A DNA stretch of 64,000 bases from Candidatus Falkowbacteria bacterium (GTDB lineage Bacteria; Patescibacteriota; Patescibacteriia; Patescibacteriales; Patescibacteriaceae), in contig JAPLWA010000003.1 of NCBI GenBank assembly GCA_026396835.1, positions 54,349-118,348 of the forward strand, written 5' to 3'. The notes beneath the pieces are model-generated. The model saw only the letters and a list, made by a program, of their open reading frames with translations, was not told where the DNA came from and ran no database searches. Positions 1 to 7,366 of the stretch are shown here, one piece after another; position 1 is the stretch's first letter; the number at the start of each line of letters is the position of its first letter. Both the position numbers and the translations under genes were made by a program.

Positions 1-274
1 ATTCTTCCTTTATTTCGCGAATTAACAAGTTTTCTAAAGCATTTTCAAAATCAAAAACATCACCATTCATTCTAGTAGGCTTGCTTATATCTAAGTCATC
101 CCAATCTAATTTACCACCAGGAACACAATATTTTCCGGGATGAACTTTCTCGGTATTACAGCGCTTTAAGATAAGACAACGACCATCGCTTTCTCTATAA
201 ACAACAGCGTTGGCAACAAAGTAAAATAGTTTATCTTGTTTGGCTTTTTCTAGGCTAATTTTGTCTGCTTTCAT
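1..274 (-). CDS. NUDIX hydrolase, N-terminal part (runs off window)
   Basis: This reading frame starts with ATG at 274 and runs off the left edge after 91 codons. The visible protein begins MKADKISLEKAKQDK. It then shows the NUDIX beta-strand region (LILKRCNTEKVHPGKYCVPGG) followed by REIKEE. PGGKL and REIKEE fit the two halves of the NUDIX box, but about 20 extra residues lie between them, so the box carries an insertion. The family hydrolyses nucleoside-diphosphate-linked compounds; the substrate cannot be told from this fragment. It is divergent from the YdcF-like gene at 405 and has its own promoter at 292-320. Confidence 0.75.
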   Translation of the reverse strand, partial: MKADKISLEKAKQDKLFYFVANAVVYRESDGRCLILKRCNTEKVHPGKYCVPGGKLDWDDLDISKPTRMNGDVFDFENALENLLIREIKEE

Positions 275-291
275 AAATAATATGTTTTGAC

Positions 292-320
292 ATCATATAA
301 TAAATCGTACCTTTGAGCAA
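292..320 (-). promoter_or_regulatory. Promoter of the NUDIX gene
   Basis: On the minus strand TTGCTC (320-315) is followed after 17 nt by TATGAT (297-292), 18 nt before the ATG. Sigma-70-like by inspection only. Confidence 0.45.
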
Positions 321-345
321 TATGATTAGAAGCACAATTTAGCCA

Positions 346-374
346 TTGACTTTTGCAATAAAAGATGTTATATT
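346..374 (+). promoter_or_regulatory. Promoter of the YdcF-like gene
   Basis: TTGACT (346-351), 17-nt spacer, TATATT (369-374). It lies 30 nt before the TTG start at 405, which has an AGAGAGGG ribosome-binding site at 391-398. Confidence 0.55.
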
Positions 375-404
375 GCGATATAAAATAAAAAGAGAGGGTG
401 CACG

Positions 405-968
405 TTGAAACAAAAAATAATAATCGTTCTAGGCAGGAACTGGAAAGAGTATCCTGAACTAAGTCAGGAAAGTAAAATAATAGCTACGGCCACTGTTATA
501 ATCATGAATCAGTTCAAAGATACCATGGTTATAATCTCTGGCGGCAAAACAGCTGGCTTAGATAATTTATCGGAAGCAAGAGCAATAAGAGATTTCATGA
601 TTAAAGAATCTCCAGGTGTAAACATTGATTTAATAATATTAGAGGAAGAATCAATCGACACTTTTGCAAATGCTGAAAAGATTTTGAAGCTTTTAAAAAA
701 TGAATTAATTAATACCGCGGATAAAGAACTGTGGTTAATGACGTCAAAGGTCCACTTAAAAAGAGCGACCATGATATTTAATAAATTTTTTAAAATAAAC
801 AAACCTGTTGCTGCCGAGGAAATAATAGTAGAACATCTTAAAAAAGAAAAAAATTATTTTCAAATTAGCAAAATTGAAATAATTAAAGAATTTATTTTAA
901 GATTAATTACTACAATCGATAGGCAAGGTAAATTTTTAAGAAAATTAACAAAAGTTATTAGAAAATGA
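405..968 (+). CDS. YdcF/SanA-like DUF218 protein
   Basis: The 187-residue protein matches the DUF218 (YdcF/ElyC/SanA) fold: an N-terminal strand IIIVLGRNW, then VIISGGKTAG, SEARAIRDFM, an acidic LEEESIDTFANAEKIL segment and the later WLMTSKVHLKRA. In this family GG.T...SEA and E..S..T..NA form the conserved core. The biochemical role is poorly known; relatives affect envelope polysaccharide metabolism. No signal peptide or membrane segment is visible, unlike SanA/ElyC, so it is probably cytoplasmic like YdcF. The start is TTG, chosen because a good ribosome-binding site precedes it and no ATG lies upstream in frame. A terminator follows immediately. Confidence 0.75.
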   Translation: MKQKIIIVLGRNWKEYPELSQESKIIATATVIIMNQFKDTMVIISGGKTAGLDNLSEARAIRDFMIKESPGVNIDLIILEEESIDTFANAEKILKLLKNELINTADKELWLMTSKVHLKRATMIFNKFFKINKPVAAEEIIVEHLKKEKNYFQISKIEIIKEFILRLITTIDRQGKFLRKLTKVIRK

Positions 969-1003
969 AAGCAGACCACTTAACCGTTGTTTGCTTTTTT
1001 ATT
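968..1003 (+). terminator. Terminator after YdcF-like gene
   Basis: AAAGCAGAC (968-976) pairs with GTTTGCTTT (989-997), with one G-U pair, followed by a T-run. It overlaps the stop region of the gene. Confidence 0.7.
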
Positions 1004-1024
1004 TAAGAGAGCCATTGCATAAAA

Positions 1025-1055
1025 TAAAAACAGACTCAAAAGTCTGTTTTTATTT
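1025..1055 (-). terminator. Terminator of tRNA-Glu (bidirectional)
   Basis: Perfect 10-bp stem AAAACAGACT / AGTCTGTTTT with a CAAA loop and T-runs on either strand. It lies just downstream of the minus-strand tRNA-Glu. Confidence 0.7.
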
Positions 1056-1060
1056 TCTAG

Positions 1061-1132
1061 TAGTCCCAAGGGGAATCGAACCCCTATTACCAGGATGAAA
1101 ACCTGGCGTCCTAACCGTTAGACGATGGGACC
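1061..1132 (-). tRNA. tRNA-Glu(TTC)
   Basis: Minus-strand cloverleaf of 72 nt. It has acceptor GGTCCCA, an anticodon stem CCAGG/CCTGG around the loop TTTTCAT (anticodon TTC) and a T-arm AGGGG-TTCGATT-CCCCT. The first acceptor pair is G-U and the discriminator is A. CCA is not encoded. A decayed second copy lies directly upstream on the same strand (1141-1298). Confidence 0.93.
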
Positions 1133-1170
1133 AAATATATTAAATTTTTAACAACCATTATTTAAGGATG

Positions 1171-1200
1171 CCCGCCAGAGGCGGGTCCGCCTTTGGCGGA
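1171..1200. repeat. Double-palindrome insert 1
   Basis: Two adjacent hairpins, CCCGCC-AGA-GGCGGG and TCCGCC-TTT-GGCGGA, both perfect. GC-rich against AT-rich surroundings. Confidence 0.8.
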
Positions 1201-1213
1201 AAAACCTGGCGTC

Positions 1214-1243
1214 TCGCCCGAAGGGCGACCAACCTTTGGTTGG
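1214..1243. repeat. Double-palindrome insert 2
   Basis: Two adjacent hairpins, TCGCCC-GAA-GGGCGA and CCAACC-TTT-GGTTGG. It has the same 30-nt length and 6-3-6 architecture as insert 1 but a different sequence. Confidence 0.8.
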
Positions 1244-1255
1244 CTAATCTTAGAC

Positions 1256-1289
1256 TTGCCCTTCCGTAGCTCGCAAAGCGAAGGAGGGC
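1256..1289. repeat. Palindromic insert 3
   Basis: GCCCTTC near the left end pairs imperfectly with GAAGGAGGGC at the right end, with an inner TCGC-AAA-GCGA hairpin; 34 nt in all. Confidence 0.65.
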
Positions 1290-1386
1290 GATGGGACCAT
1301 GAGTCAATAATCTCTATAATTAAAGAAAATTAAGATCAAAATCTAGTATAATAATGAAAAGCAATATTGTCAAGCACTGATTTACC

Positions 1387-1415
1387 TTGACACTAGCCCA
1401 TATTTACCGTAGATT
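1387..1415 (+). promoter_or_regulatory. Promoter of the DHH-like gene
   Basis: TTGACA (1387-1392), 17-nt spacer, TAGATT (1410-1415), 38 nt before the ATG at 1453. Confidence 0.5.
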
Positions 1416-1452
1416 GAAAGATTGATTTTACAGATCTAGGGTTTAATTTTAC

Positions 1453-2604
1453 ATGAAAACAAACGAACAACAAATTTTCGAAACTATTGATAAGGCCAAA
1501 AGGATACTAATCGTCTTTGGTCGCAATTGGTCTGGCGACGCCGTGGCTTCTGCTTTGGCGCTTCGTTTGTGGCTTGGAAAGAATAATAAAGAAGTAGAAG
1601 TAGCGGCAGAAAAACCAACTGCAAGCTCTAGCTATTCTTTCTTACCGGGCTTTTCTTTAATTAAACCTGATTTAGAAAACCTCAGAAAATTCATTATTTC
1701 TCTAAATATTAGTAATGCTAAAGTTAGTCAGATTGAATATCAGGTTGATGAAGCTAAACTTGATTTTATTATTTCACCTAAAGATGGTTTTTTCAAAAAT
1801 CAAGATATTTCATCTCATTCCAGTGGCTTCAAATATGATTTAATTATTAGCTTAGCCACAGCCGACTTTGAATCACTCGGTTCAATCTATGATCATGATA
1901 CGGAATTCTTTTTTGAAACTACAGTTATTAATATTGATAACCAAGCAGCTAATGATAACTACGGGCAAATCAATTTAGTTAATGTTAACGCAGTTGCTAC
2001 TGCAGAAATACTTTATAGCTTGTTTGAACAAAAAGATATTAAACTTGATGGCGATATTGCTACTTGTTTATTGACTGGTTTAATCACGGCGACGAAAAGC
2101 TTTAAGACAGCTAACATAACTCCGCGCACCCTAAACATTGCTTCAGAATTAATTAGCCGTGACGGACGCCGGGAAGAAATTATTAATGCACTTTATCGCT
2201 CACGCCAACTTAATGTTCTAAAGCTCTGGGGACTTGTCTTAACCAATCTACAAAGCACGCTCGACAATAAAGTTGTTTGGTCAACTATAAAAGCTGAGGA
2301 CTTTAATACGACAGAAACTAAGCCTGAAAACTTAGCTGATGTAATTGAAGAATTAATTGTTAATATGCCTCAAGCTCAGGTTATTGTTCTAAGCTATGAA
2401 ACAGAACAAACTGACAGCGAAGTAAAGACCGTTAAAGCCATAATCCATAGTGTTAAAAACATTGATGCCTTATATCTAGCGCAACCTTTTATGGCCGAAG
2501 GCACAAAAACATCAGCCTTGGTTTCTTTTAATATGCCTTTGAATGAAGCCAACGAAAACCTTATAAAATCTATTGAAGGCAAAATAAAACTGTTAGAATC
2601 ATAA
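1453..2604 (+). CDS. DHH-family phosphoesterase fold, catalytic residues lost
   Basis: The 383-residue protein follows the layout of NrnA/RecJ-type DHH phosphoesterases and of the intact paralogue at 47711-48700. The metal-binding motifs are replaced. Where the family has NPDGDALGS this protein reads NWSGDAVAS (residues 26-34). Where it has DHHPSN it reads DNQAAN (162-167). GIVTDTG becomes GLITATK, and the C-terminal GGGGH glycine-histidine motif is absent. The fold is probably kept, but phosphodiesterase activity is unlikely, so a binding or regulatory role is more plausible (inference). It has its own promoter and is followed by tRNA-Val. Confidence 0.7.
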   Translation: MKTNEQQIFETIDKAKRILIVFGRNWSGDAVASALALRLWLGKNNKEVEVAAEKPTASSSYSFLPGFSLIKPDLENLRKFIISLNISNAKVSQIEYQVDEAKLDFIISPKDGFFKNQDISSHSSGFKYDLIISLATADFESLGSIYDHDTEFFFETTVINIDNQAANDNYGQINLVNVNAVATAEILYSLFEQKDIKLDGDIATCLLTGLITATKSFKTANITPRTLNIASELISRDGRREEIINALYRSRQLNVLKLWGLVLTNLQSTLDNKVVWSTIKAEDFNTTETKPENLADVIEELIVNMPQAQVIVLSYETEQTDSEVKTVKAIIHSVKNIDALYLAQPFMAEGTKTSALVSFNMPLNEANENLIKSIEGKIKLLES

Positions 2605-2661
2605 ATTCCGAGACAATATCTTGAAAAAAGATAAGGCTTATGGTATCTTAGTCTAAGTTAA

Positions 2662-2735
2662 GACCGCTTAGCTCAGTTGGTTAGAGCGCTACATTGACAT
2701 TGTAGAGGTCAGTGGTTCGAGTCCACTAGTGGTCA
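2662..2735 (+). tRNA. tRNA-Val(GAC)
   Basis: 74-nt cloverleaf: acceptor GACCGCT/AGTGGTC, anticodon stem CTACA/TGTAG with loop TTGACAT (anticodon GAC), T-arm with GTTCGAGTC. CCA is not encoded. Confidence 0.93.
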
Positions 2736-2742
2736 CAAGAAC

Positions 2743-2861
2743 AATTTTATAATTTTTAATTTTATAATTTTATAATTAATTTTTAATGTTTTAGTTTTTA
2801 GTTTAAAAATTAAAAATTTAAAGCATTAACTAAAAATTAAAAACTACAAAATTATAAAATT
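2743..2861. repeat. AT-only palindromic repeat, copy 1
   Basis: About 120 bp made almost only of A and T. The left arm (AATTTTATAATTTTTAATTT and on) is mirrored by a right arm ending AAAACTACAAAATTATAAAA. It lies between tRNA-Val and tRNA-Ile. Related copies lie at 39683-39803, 58953-59070 and, more diverged, 61810-61925. Confidence 0.7.
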
Positions 2862-2867
2862 CTACTC

Positions 2868-2941
2868 GCACCCGTAGCTCAGCTGGTTAGAGCATCGAGC
2901 TTATACCTCGAGGGTCCTTGGTTCGAGTCCAAGCGGGTGTA
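2868..2941 (+). tRNA. tRNA-Ile(TAT)
   Basis: 74-nt cloverleaf: acceptor GCACCCG/CGGGTGT (first pair G-U), anticodon stem TCGAG/CTCGA, loop CTTATAC, anticodon TAT, T-arm CTTGG/CCAAG. It reads AUA directly. Most bacteria instead decode AUA with a CAT-anticodon tRNA modified to lysidine by TilS. Confidence 0.9.
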
Positions 2942-2969
2942 CAAAAATTAATAACCTAATTTATATTCT

Positions 2970-4112
2970 ATGGAGGGAATAGAGTATTTAGTAGCATTAA
3001 GTCACTTTGAACACTTTGGCCCTAGACGGCTAAAGTTTTTATTTAATTATTTTGGTTCTTGGCAAAAAGCTTGGGAAGCAAATAGCAAAGACTTAATTGC
3101 TAGCGGCGTCAAAGAAAGTAATGTTAATTTGTTACTTGATCATCGCGCCAAAATTAAACCGGACGAACTACTAAAAAATATTTTAGACGAGGGTATTAAA
3201 CTACTGACACTAGATGATTCTTTGTATCCACCATTGTTAAGAGAAATTTATGCTCCGCCGCCACTAATTTATTATCAAGGAGAATTAAATAAAAAATTAT
3301 TTTTAGCACCACTCGCAATTGTTGGCACGCGCAAAGCAACGAGTTATGGTCAACATGCTACTGAAAAAATAATTAGCGAATTAGCCGCTTCAAATATTAC
3401 AATAGTTAGTGGTCTAGCATTGGGGATTGATACTTTAGCGCATCAACTGGCACTAGAAAATAATTTAGCGACTGTCGCTTGGCTTGGTTGCGGCGTCGAT
3501 CAAGTTTATCCTCGAGCCAATAAAAATTTAGCACAAAAAATCATTAACAATGGTGGTGCAATTATGTCTGAATTCCCGCCCAAGACTGAACCACACAAAA
3601 GCAACTTTCCACGCCGCAATCGTTTAATCGCTGGTACTTGTTTTGCTACTTTAGTAATTGAGGCAGCTGAAAAATCAGGCGCATTAATTACAGCTCGCTA
3701 TGCTTTAGAGGAAAACCGGGAAGTTATGGCTATTCCTGGACCAATTTATAATGACAGCTCTATTGGTACAAACAATCTATTAAAGTCTGGCGCTAAGCCT
3801 ATAACTGAGGCTAATGACATTATTAGCGGATTAAATCTAGCTAACATAGATATAGAAGCGGACAGTCAAAAGTCATTAAACAGCAATGATAATGATGAAA
3901 AAATTATTGAATTATTAAAAGCTGGACCGCAACATATTGATCTAATCGCCAAAGAGACAAAACTTGACATCAATGTGATAAACAGTAGACTGACTATTAT
4001 GGAAATAAAGGGCTTAGTCAAAAATTTAGGAAACATGCAGTATATTAGGAATAAGCCAATGAAAATTAATAAAACTACACATGAAGCTAGTAATCGTCGA
4101 GTCGCCGACTAA
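2970..4112 (+). CDS. dprA: DNA processing protein DprA
   Basis: The 380-residue protein has the DprA Rossmann-like domain, with GTRKATSYG at 119-127, SGLALGIDTLAH at 147-158, and further on a GCGVDQVYP segment and a GAIMSEFPP segment. A helix-turn-helix-like C-terminal region follows (about 300-365). In transformable bacteria DprA binds incoming single-stranded DNA and loads RecA. With the pilin-like genes elsewhere in the window it is consistent with DNA uptake, a common CPR trait. The final 32 bp overlap the start of topA in another frame, so the two are co-transcribed. Confidence 0.93.
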   Translation: MEGIEYLVALSHFEHFGPRRLKFLFNYFGSWQKAWEANSKDLIASGVKESNVNLLLDHRAKIKPDELLKNILDEGIKLLTLDDSLYPPLLREIYAPPPLIYYQGELNKKLFLAPLAIVGTRKATSYGQHATEKIISELAASNITIVSGLALGIDTLAHQLALENNLATVAWLGCGVDQVYPRANKNLAQKIINNGGAIMSEFPPKTEPHKSNFPRRNRLIAGTCFATLVIEAAEKSGALITARYALEENREVMAIPGPIYNDSSIGTNNLLKSGAKPITEANDIISGLNLANIDIEADSQKSLNSNDNDEKIIELLKAGPQHIDLIAKETKLDINVINSRLTIMEIKGLVKNLGNMQYIRNKPMKINKTTHEASNRRVAD

Positions 4113-6306
4113 AGCGAAAACAATTTCAAAATTTTTAGGCAAGGGGTTCATGGTTGAATCTTCTTTTGGTCATATCCGCGATTTACCGAAGTCTGATATT
4201 GGTATTGATATTGAACATGACTTTAAACCACGTTATGTTATTCCTACCAAAGCCAAAAAAACTGTTACTAAATTAAAGAAAGCAGCCGAGAAAGCTGATG
4301 AAATTATTCTAGCAAGCGATGAAGACCGCGAAGGAGAAGCGATTGCTTGGCATTTGGCCGAAGCACTAAAGATTCCGGCGGATAAAATTTCTCGTATTGT
4401 TTTTCACGAAATTACTAAAGAAGCAATTCAACACGCTTTAGAAACACCGCGTCAAATTGATCAAAATTTAGTTGACGCTCAACAAGCTCGTCGTGTACTT
4501 GATCGTTTGGTTGGTTACGAGCTCTCCCCTTTCTTATGGAAAAAAGTCGCGCGCGGTTTATCAGCCGGACGCGTTCAATCAGTCGCTCTAAAAATAATTG
4601 TTGATCGCGAAAAAGAAATTGACAGTTTTGAAACTCAAGAATACTGGAGTATTACTGCTCAACTCATAACTAAACAAAAAGAAAAGTTTAATGCTGAATT
4701 AGTTAAGTTCGATAATAAGTCACTTGATAAGCTAGCCATTAAAAATAAAGAAGAGACTGAAGACTTTGTTAGCAAATTAAAACAAGCTGATTTTATAGTT
4801 GAAAGCCTAGAAAAGAAACGAACTAATAAATCAGCGCCTGCTCCATTTATAACTTCAAGTTTACAACAGGCAGCTAACCGAACTTTAGGTTTTTCAGCCA
4901 AGCAAACCATGATGTTAGCTCAGCAGTTATACGAAGGTATTGAGTTGGGCTCTGAAGGCAGCGTTGGTTTGATTACTTACATGAGAACTGACTCACTAAA
5001 TCTAAGTGAGAATTTTTTGAATGAAGCACGCGAACATTTAATTGAATCATTAGGCAAAGAATACGCGCTTGATAAGCCACGTCATTTTAAAACTAAAGCC
5101 AAAGGCGCTCAAGAAGCGCACGAAGCAATTCGTCCCAGCTCTGCGCTTAGAACGCCGGAAAGCATTAAAGATTCATTAGCGCCTAATCAATTCAAGCTAT
5201 ATAAACTTATTTGGCAAAGAGCAATCTGCAGCCAAATGCCAGAAGCACAACTTGATCAAACTGCGATTAACATTAAAGCTGACAAAGGCGAATTCAAAAC
5301 CACTGGTCAGACCATTGTCTTCCCTGGTTGGTTAAAGCTATCACCGGAAAAAAGCCAAGAAACAATTTTGCCTGAAGTTAGCGAAAAAGAAAAATTAGAA
5401 TTGGAAGATCTAATATCAGAACAACATTTTACTAAAGCGCCAGCCCGTTACAGCGATGCTACTTTAGTTAAAGAATTAGAAAAGCACGGCATTGGTCGCC
5501 CTTCGACTTATGCTCCAACCATTTCTACAATTGAAGCGCGTAATTACGTTACACGCGATGAACATAAAAGATTAAAACCAACCGACATTGCTAAAATTGT
5601 CATTGATTTACTAGCTGAACATTTTAAAAATATTGTCGATGTTACTTTTACAGCTAAAATGGAAAATGATCTTGATGAAATTGCTGACGGAAAAATATTA
5701 TGGCAGCCAATCGTGTCTCAGTTCTATGGTCCCTTTCATGAGAACCTACAAACTAAATATGAACTAATTAAAAAAACCGATATTATGCCAGAACAAACAA
5801 CCGAGGAAAAGTGCGATAAGTGTGGTTCGCCTATGTTAGTCAAAACTGGTCGCTTTGGACCATTTTTAGCTTGCAGTAACTTTCCTGAGTGCCGCAATAT
5901 TAAATCCATGAATAAAGATGCGACACCTGAACAAAGTGAAAAACTTAATGCTTTGAATGAACAATTCAAAGATGAAGTTTGTTCAAAGTGCGGTTCAAAA
6001 ATGGTAGTTAAGAATGGTCGCTTTGGTCCTTTCTTGGCTTGTAGTTCTTACCCAAAATGTAAGAATATAAAAAATATCGTTGATCCAAACGCCGAAGTTA
6101 TTAAATGTCCAGTTTGTAAAGAAGGTCACATTATCCAAAAGCGAAGTCGCCGCGGAATCTTCTGGGCCTGTGACCAATACCCTGATTGTAAAACAGCTTT
6201 TAACAGTAAGCCGACTGGTGATAAATGTCCTGATTGCGGCGAGCCACTAGTTGAAGGCAAAGATGGCCCACGTTGTTCAGGCAAAGGCTGCGATTACGGA
6301 AAATAG
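4081..6306 (+). CDS. topA: DNA topoisomerase I
   Basis: Type IA topoisomerase of 741 residues that relaxes negative supercoils. The TOPRIM domain starts at once (KLVIVESPTKAKTI) and contains ASDEDREGEAIAWH. SAGRVQSVALKI follows. The catalytic tyrosine is in GLITYMRTDS at residue 300, then HEAIRPS and GRPSTYAPTIS. The C-terminus from about residue 578 carries three CxxC...C zinc-ribbon units of the GRFGPFLACS type and a fourth short Cys motif. The length is normal for the four-ribbon form. It starts inside the dprA tail and ends 40 nt before a terminator. Confidence 0.97.
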   Translation: MKLVIVESPTKAKTISKFLGKGFMVESSFGHIRDLPKSDIGIDIEHDFKPRYVIPTKAKKTVTKLKKAAEKADEIILASDEDREGEAIAWHLAEALKIPADKISRIVFHEITKEAIQHALETPRQIDQNLVDAQQARRVLDRLVGYELSPFLWKKVARGLSAGRVQSVALKIIVDREKEIDSFETQEYWSITAQLITKQKEKFNAELVKFDNKSLDKLAIKNKEETEDFVSKLKQADFIVESLEKKRTNKSAPAPFITSSLQQAANRTLGFSAKQTMMLAQQLYEGIELGSEGSVGLITYMRTDSLNLSENFLNEAREHLIESLGKEYALDKPRHFKTKAKGAQEAHEAIRPSSALRTPESIKDSLAPNQFKLYKLIWQRAICSQMPEAQLDQTAINIKADKGEFKTTGQTIVFPGWLKLSPEKSQETILPEVSEKEKLELEDLISEQHFTKAPARYSDATLVKELEKHGIGRPSTYAPTISTIEARNYVTRDEHKRLKPTDIAKIVIDLLAEHFKNIVDVTFTAKMENDLDEIADGKILWQPIVSQFYGPFHENLQTKYELIKKTDIMPEQTTEEKCDKCGSPMLVKTGRFGPFLACSNFPECRNIKSMNKDATPEQSEKLNALNEQFKDEVCSKCGSKMVVKNGRFGPFLACSSYPKCKNIKNIVDPNAEVIKCPVCKEGHIIQKRSRRGIFWACDQYPDCKTAFNSKPTGDKCPDCGEPLVEGKDGPRCSGKGCDYGK

Positions 6307-6347
6307 TCTGAACCACAGATACCACAGATTAATTGATTAACACAGAT
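6306..6347 (+). repeat. 42-bp repeat, left inverted copy
   Basis: Starts GTCTGAACCACAGATACCAC. Its reverse complement recurs at 7246-7287 with 38 of 42 matches, so the two form inverted repeats around the gene at 6422-7132. A third, more diverged copy lies at 7138-7179 in direct orientation. Confidence 0.8.
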
Positions 6348-6378
6348 AAAACCCTCTATCAAAAGGGTTTTATTTTTA
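6347..6378 (+). terminator. Terminator of dprA-topA
   Basis: ATAAAACCC and GGGTTTTAT pair around CTCTATCAAAA, followed by TTTTTAT. Confidence 0.7.
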
Positions 6379-6421
6379 TACTTACTTGTATTTATTTACT
6401 CTCATGTTAGAATAAGCTCAT

Positions 6422-7132
6422 ATGAAAGAAAAACTTGAGCTAGAAAGTGACCCACAATTATTTAAAGGGGAAATTAGAGAAAACCCTAAAAAAGGTAAAA
6501 TTATTGTTTTAGCTGGTTACCATTATAATGAAAAATTTTTTGGACAATTTTTAAAAAAAGCCTTTGAAGAAAATATAAAGGATCCTGGCCAACATGTAGA
6601 TTTTCTAGTTTTAGAAAAAAGTGATGTGGCGGGTGGTGATATAGCACCTCTCTCAGAAAAGGAAATGGATGAATATGTTAATAAAAATGGCGGATGGGAA
6701 AAATACGAGGCTTTAGTAGATATACATTGTGATAAATATTTAGATAGCGACGATGATGATATGGTTAGAGTTAGCATGGGTCCAAACTACAAACAGGAAG
6801 AAGTTAAAAAAGAATTATCAGCTATATCTCGAGGTCAGGGTGAAGATATTAAGATAACTGATAAGTTTCATTTTCAACTAAGCAAAAAAGAACGCGATCA
6901 AGTTATTAAAGATAACTATGATACTTTTGGCAAAGAAATAGAAAAATTTGATATGACAAGAGACAGAGAAATGCCAGTTTTAAAACTCGACCCACGAATT
7001 GCTAACTTTCAAGATGAAATAAATAATTATTTAAAGGGTGAGCCAATAACTTCTCCAGAATTAATAAAACTGGTTAATTCAGAAATTGCTATATTAACAA
7101 AATTCTCTAATTTAGTATTGGATAATGAATAA
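6422..7132 (+). CDS. Unknown protein, weakly AstE/AspA-like
   Basis: The 236-residue protein is not clearly recognised. Two short motifs resemble the zinc site of succinylglutamate desuccinylase/aspartoacylase (M14-like) proteins. AGYHYNE (about 31-37) has the spacing of GTHGNE, giving an HxxE motif. LVDIHCDK (about 98-105) is like the DIH strand that carries the second histidine. The rest is charged and has no membrane segment or signal peptide. It has no operon partners and is framed by 42-bp inverted repeats and terminators, which suggests an acquired cassette. The function is therefore open; a metallo-hydrolase is the best guess. Confidence 0.6.
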   Translation: MKEKLELESDPQLFKGEIRENPKKGKIIVLAGYHYNEKFFGQFLKKAFEENIKDPGQHVDFLVLEKSDVAGGDIAPLSEKEMDEYVNKNGGWEKYEALVDIHCDKYLDSDDDDMVRVSMGPNYKQEEVKKELSAISRGQGEDIKITDKFHFQLSKKERDQVIKDNYDTFGKEIEKFDMTRDREMPVLKLDPRIANFQDEINNYLKGEPITSPELIKLVNSEIAILTKFSNLVLDNE

Positions 7133-7137
7133 GGATA

Positions 7138-7179
7138 GTCAGAACCACGGATTACGCAGATTTTATGATATGCACAGAT
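7138..7179 (+). repeat. 42-bp repeat, internal direct copy
   Basis: Begins GTCAGAACCACGGATTACGC, ends GCACAGAT. Same length and orientation as the copy at 6306 but clearly decayed. Confidence 0.65.
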
Positions 7180-7216
7180 GGTTTTGAATCAAACAGACCC
7201 AAATAATATAAACAAA

Positions 7217-7243
7217 TAAAAACTCTCCAAAAGAGAGTTTTTA
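7217..7243 (+). terminator. Terminator after the AstE-like gene
   Basis: AAAAACTCTC-CAAAA-GAGAGTTTTT hairpin, perfect stem with T-run. Confidence 0.7.
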
Positions 7244-7245
7244 TT

Positions 7246-7287
7246 ATCTGTATCAATCAGTTCATCTGTGGTATCTGTGGTTCAGAC
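7246..7287 (-). repeat. 42-bp repeat, right inverted copy
   Basis: Ends ...GGTATCTGTGGTTCAGAC, the reverse complement of the start of the copy at 6306. Confidence 0.8.
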
Positions 7288-7314
7288 AATTTGGCGAGGA
7301 TACAATAAAAAGTC

Positions 7315-7345
7315 AAAAGCCGTCTACTTTCGTAAACGGCTTTGT
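7315..7345 (-). terminator. Terminator of the 7367-8217 gene pair
   Basis: AAAGCCGT (7316-7323) pairs with ACGGCTTT (7336-7343). On the minus strand the stem is followed by a T-rich stretch. Confidence 0.55.
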
Positions 7346-7366
7346 GCTATTTAATTTTATGTGACT

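Larger units (their letters stand above)
1141..1298 (-). pseudogene. Decayed tRNA-Glu copy interrupted by three palindromic inserts
   Basis: Pieces of the neighbouring tRNA-Glu reappear in order. 1164-1170 matches the stretch before the anticodon loop on the plus strand. 1201-1213 (AAAACCTGGCGTC) is identical to the tRNA. 1244-1255 (CTAATCTTAGAC) differs slightly from the D-arm. 1290-1298 (GATGGGACC) is identical to the acceptor 5' strand. Between them sit three inserts: 1171-1200 (30 nt), 1214-1243 (30 nt) and 1256-1289 (34 nt). The first two are each a pair of small perfect hairpins and the third is one larger imperfect hairpin. Without the inserts the blocks rebuild about 41 nt of the tRNA 5' half; the 3' half is too diverged to fold. 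Confidence 0.8.

Noticed and set aside
1171..1289. CRISPR array
   Set aside because: The units are palindromes of differing sequence without regular spacers, and no cas gene is present in the window.
1141..1298. tRNA-Glu with introns
   Set aside because: The 3' half needed for a folded tRNA is not recognisable, and bacterial tRNA introns are not short double hairpins at three places.
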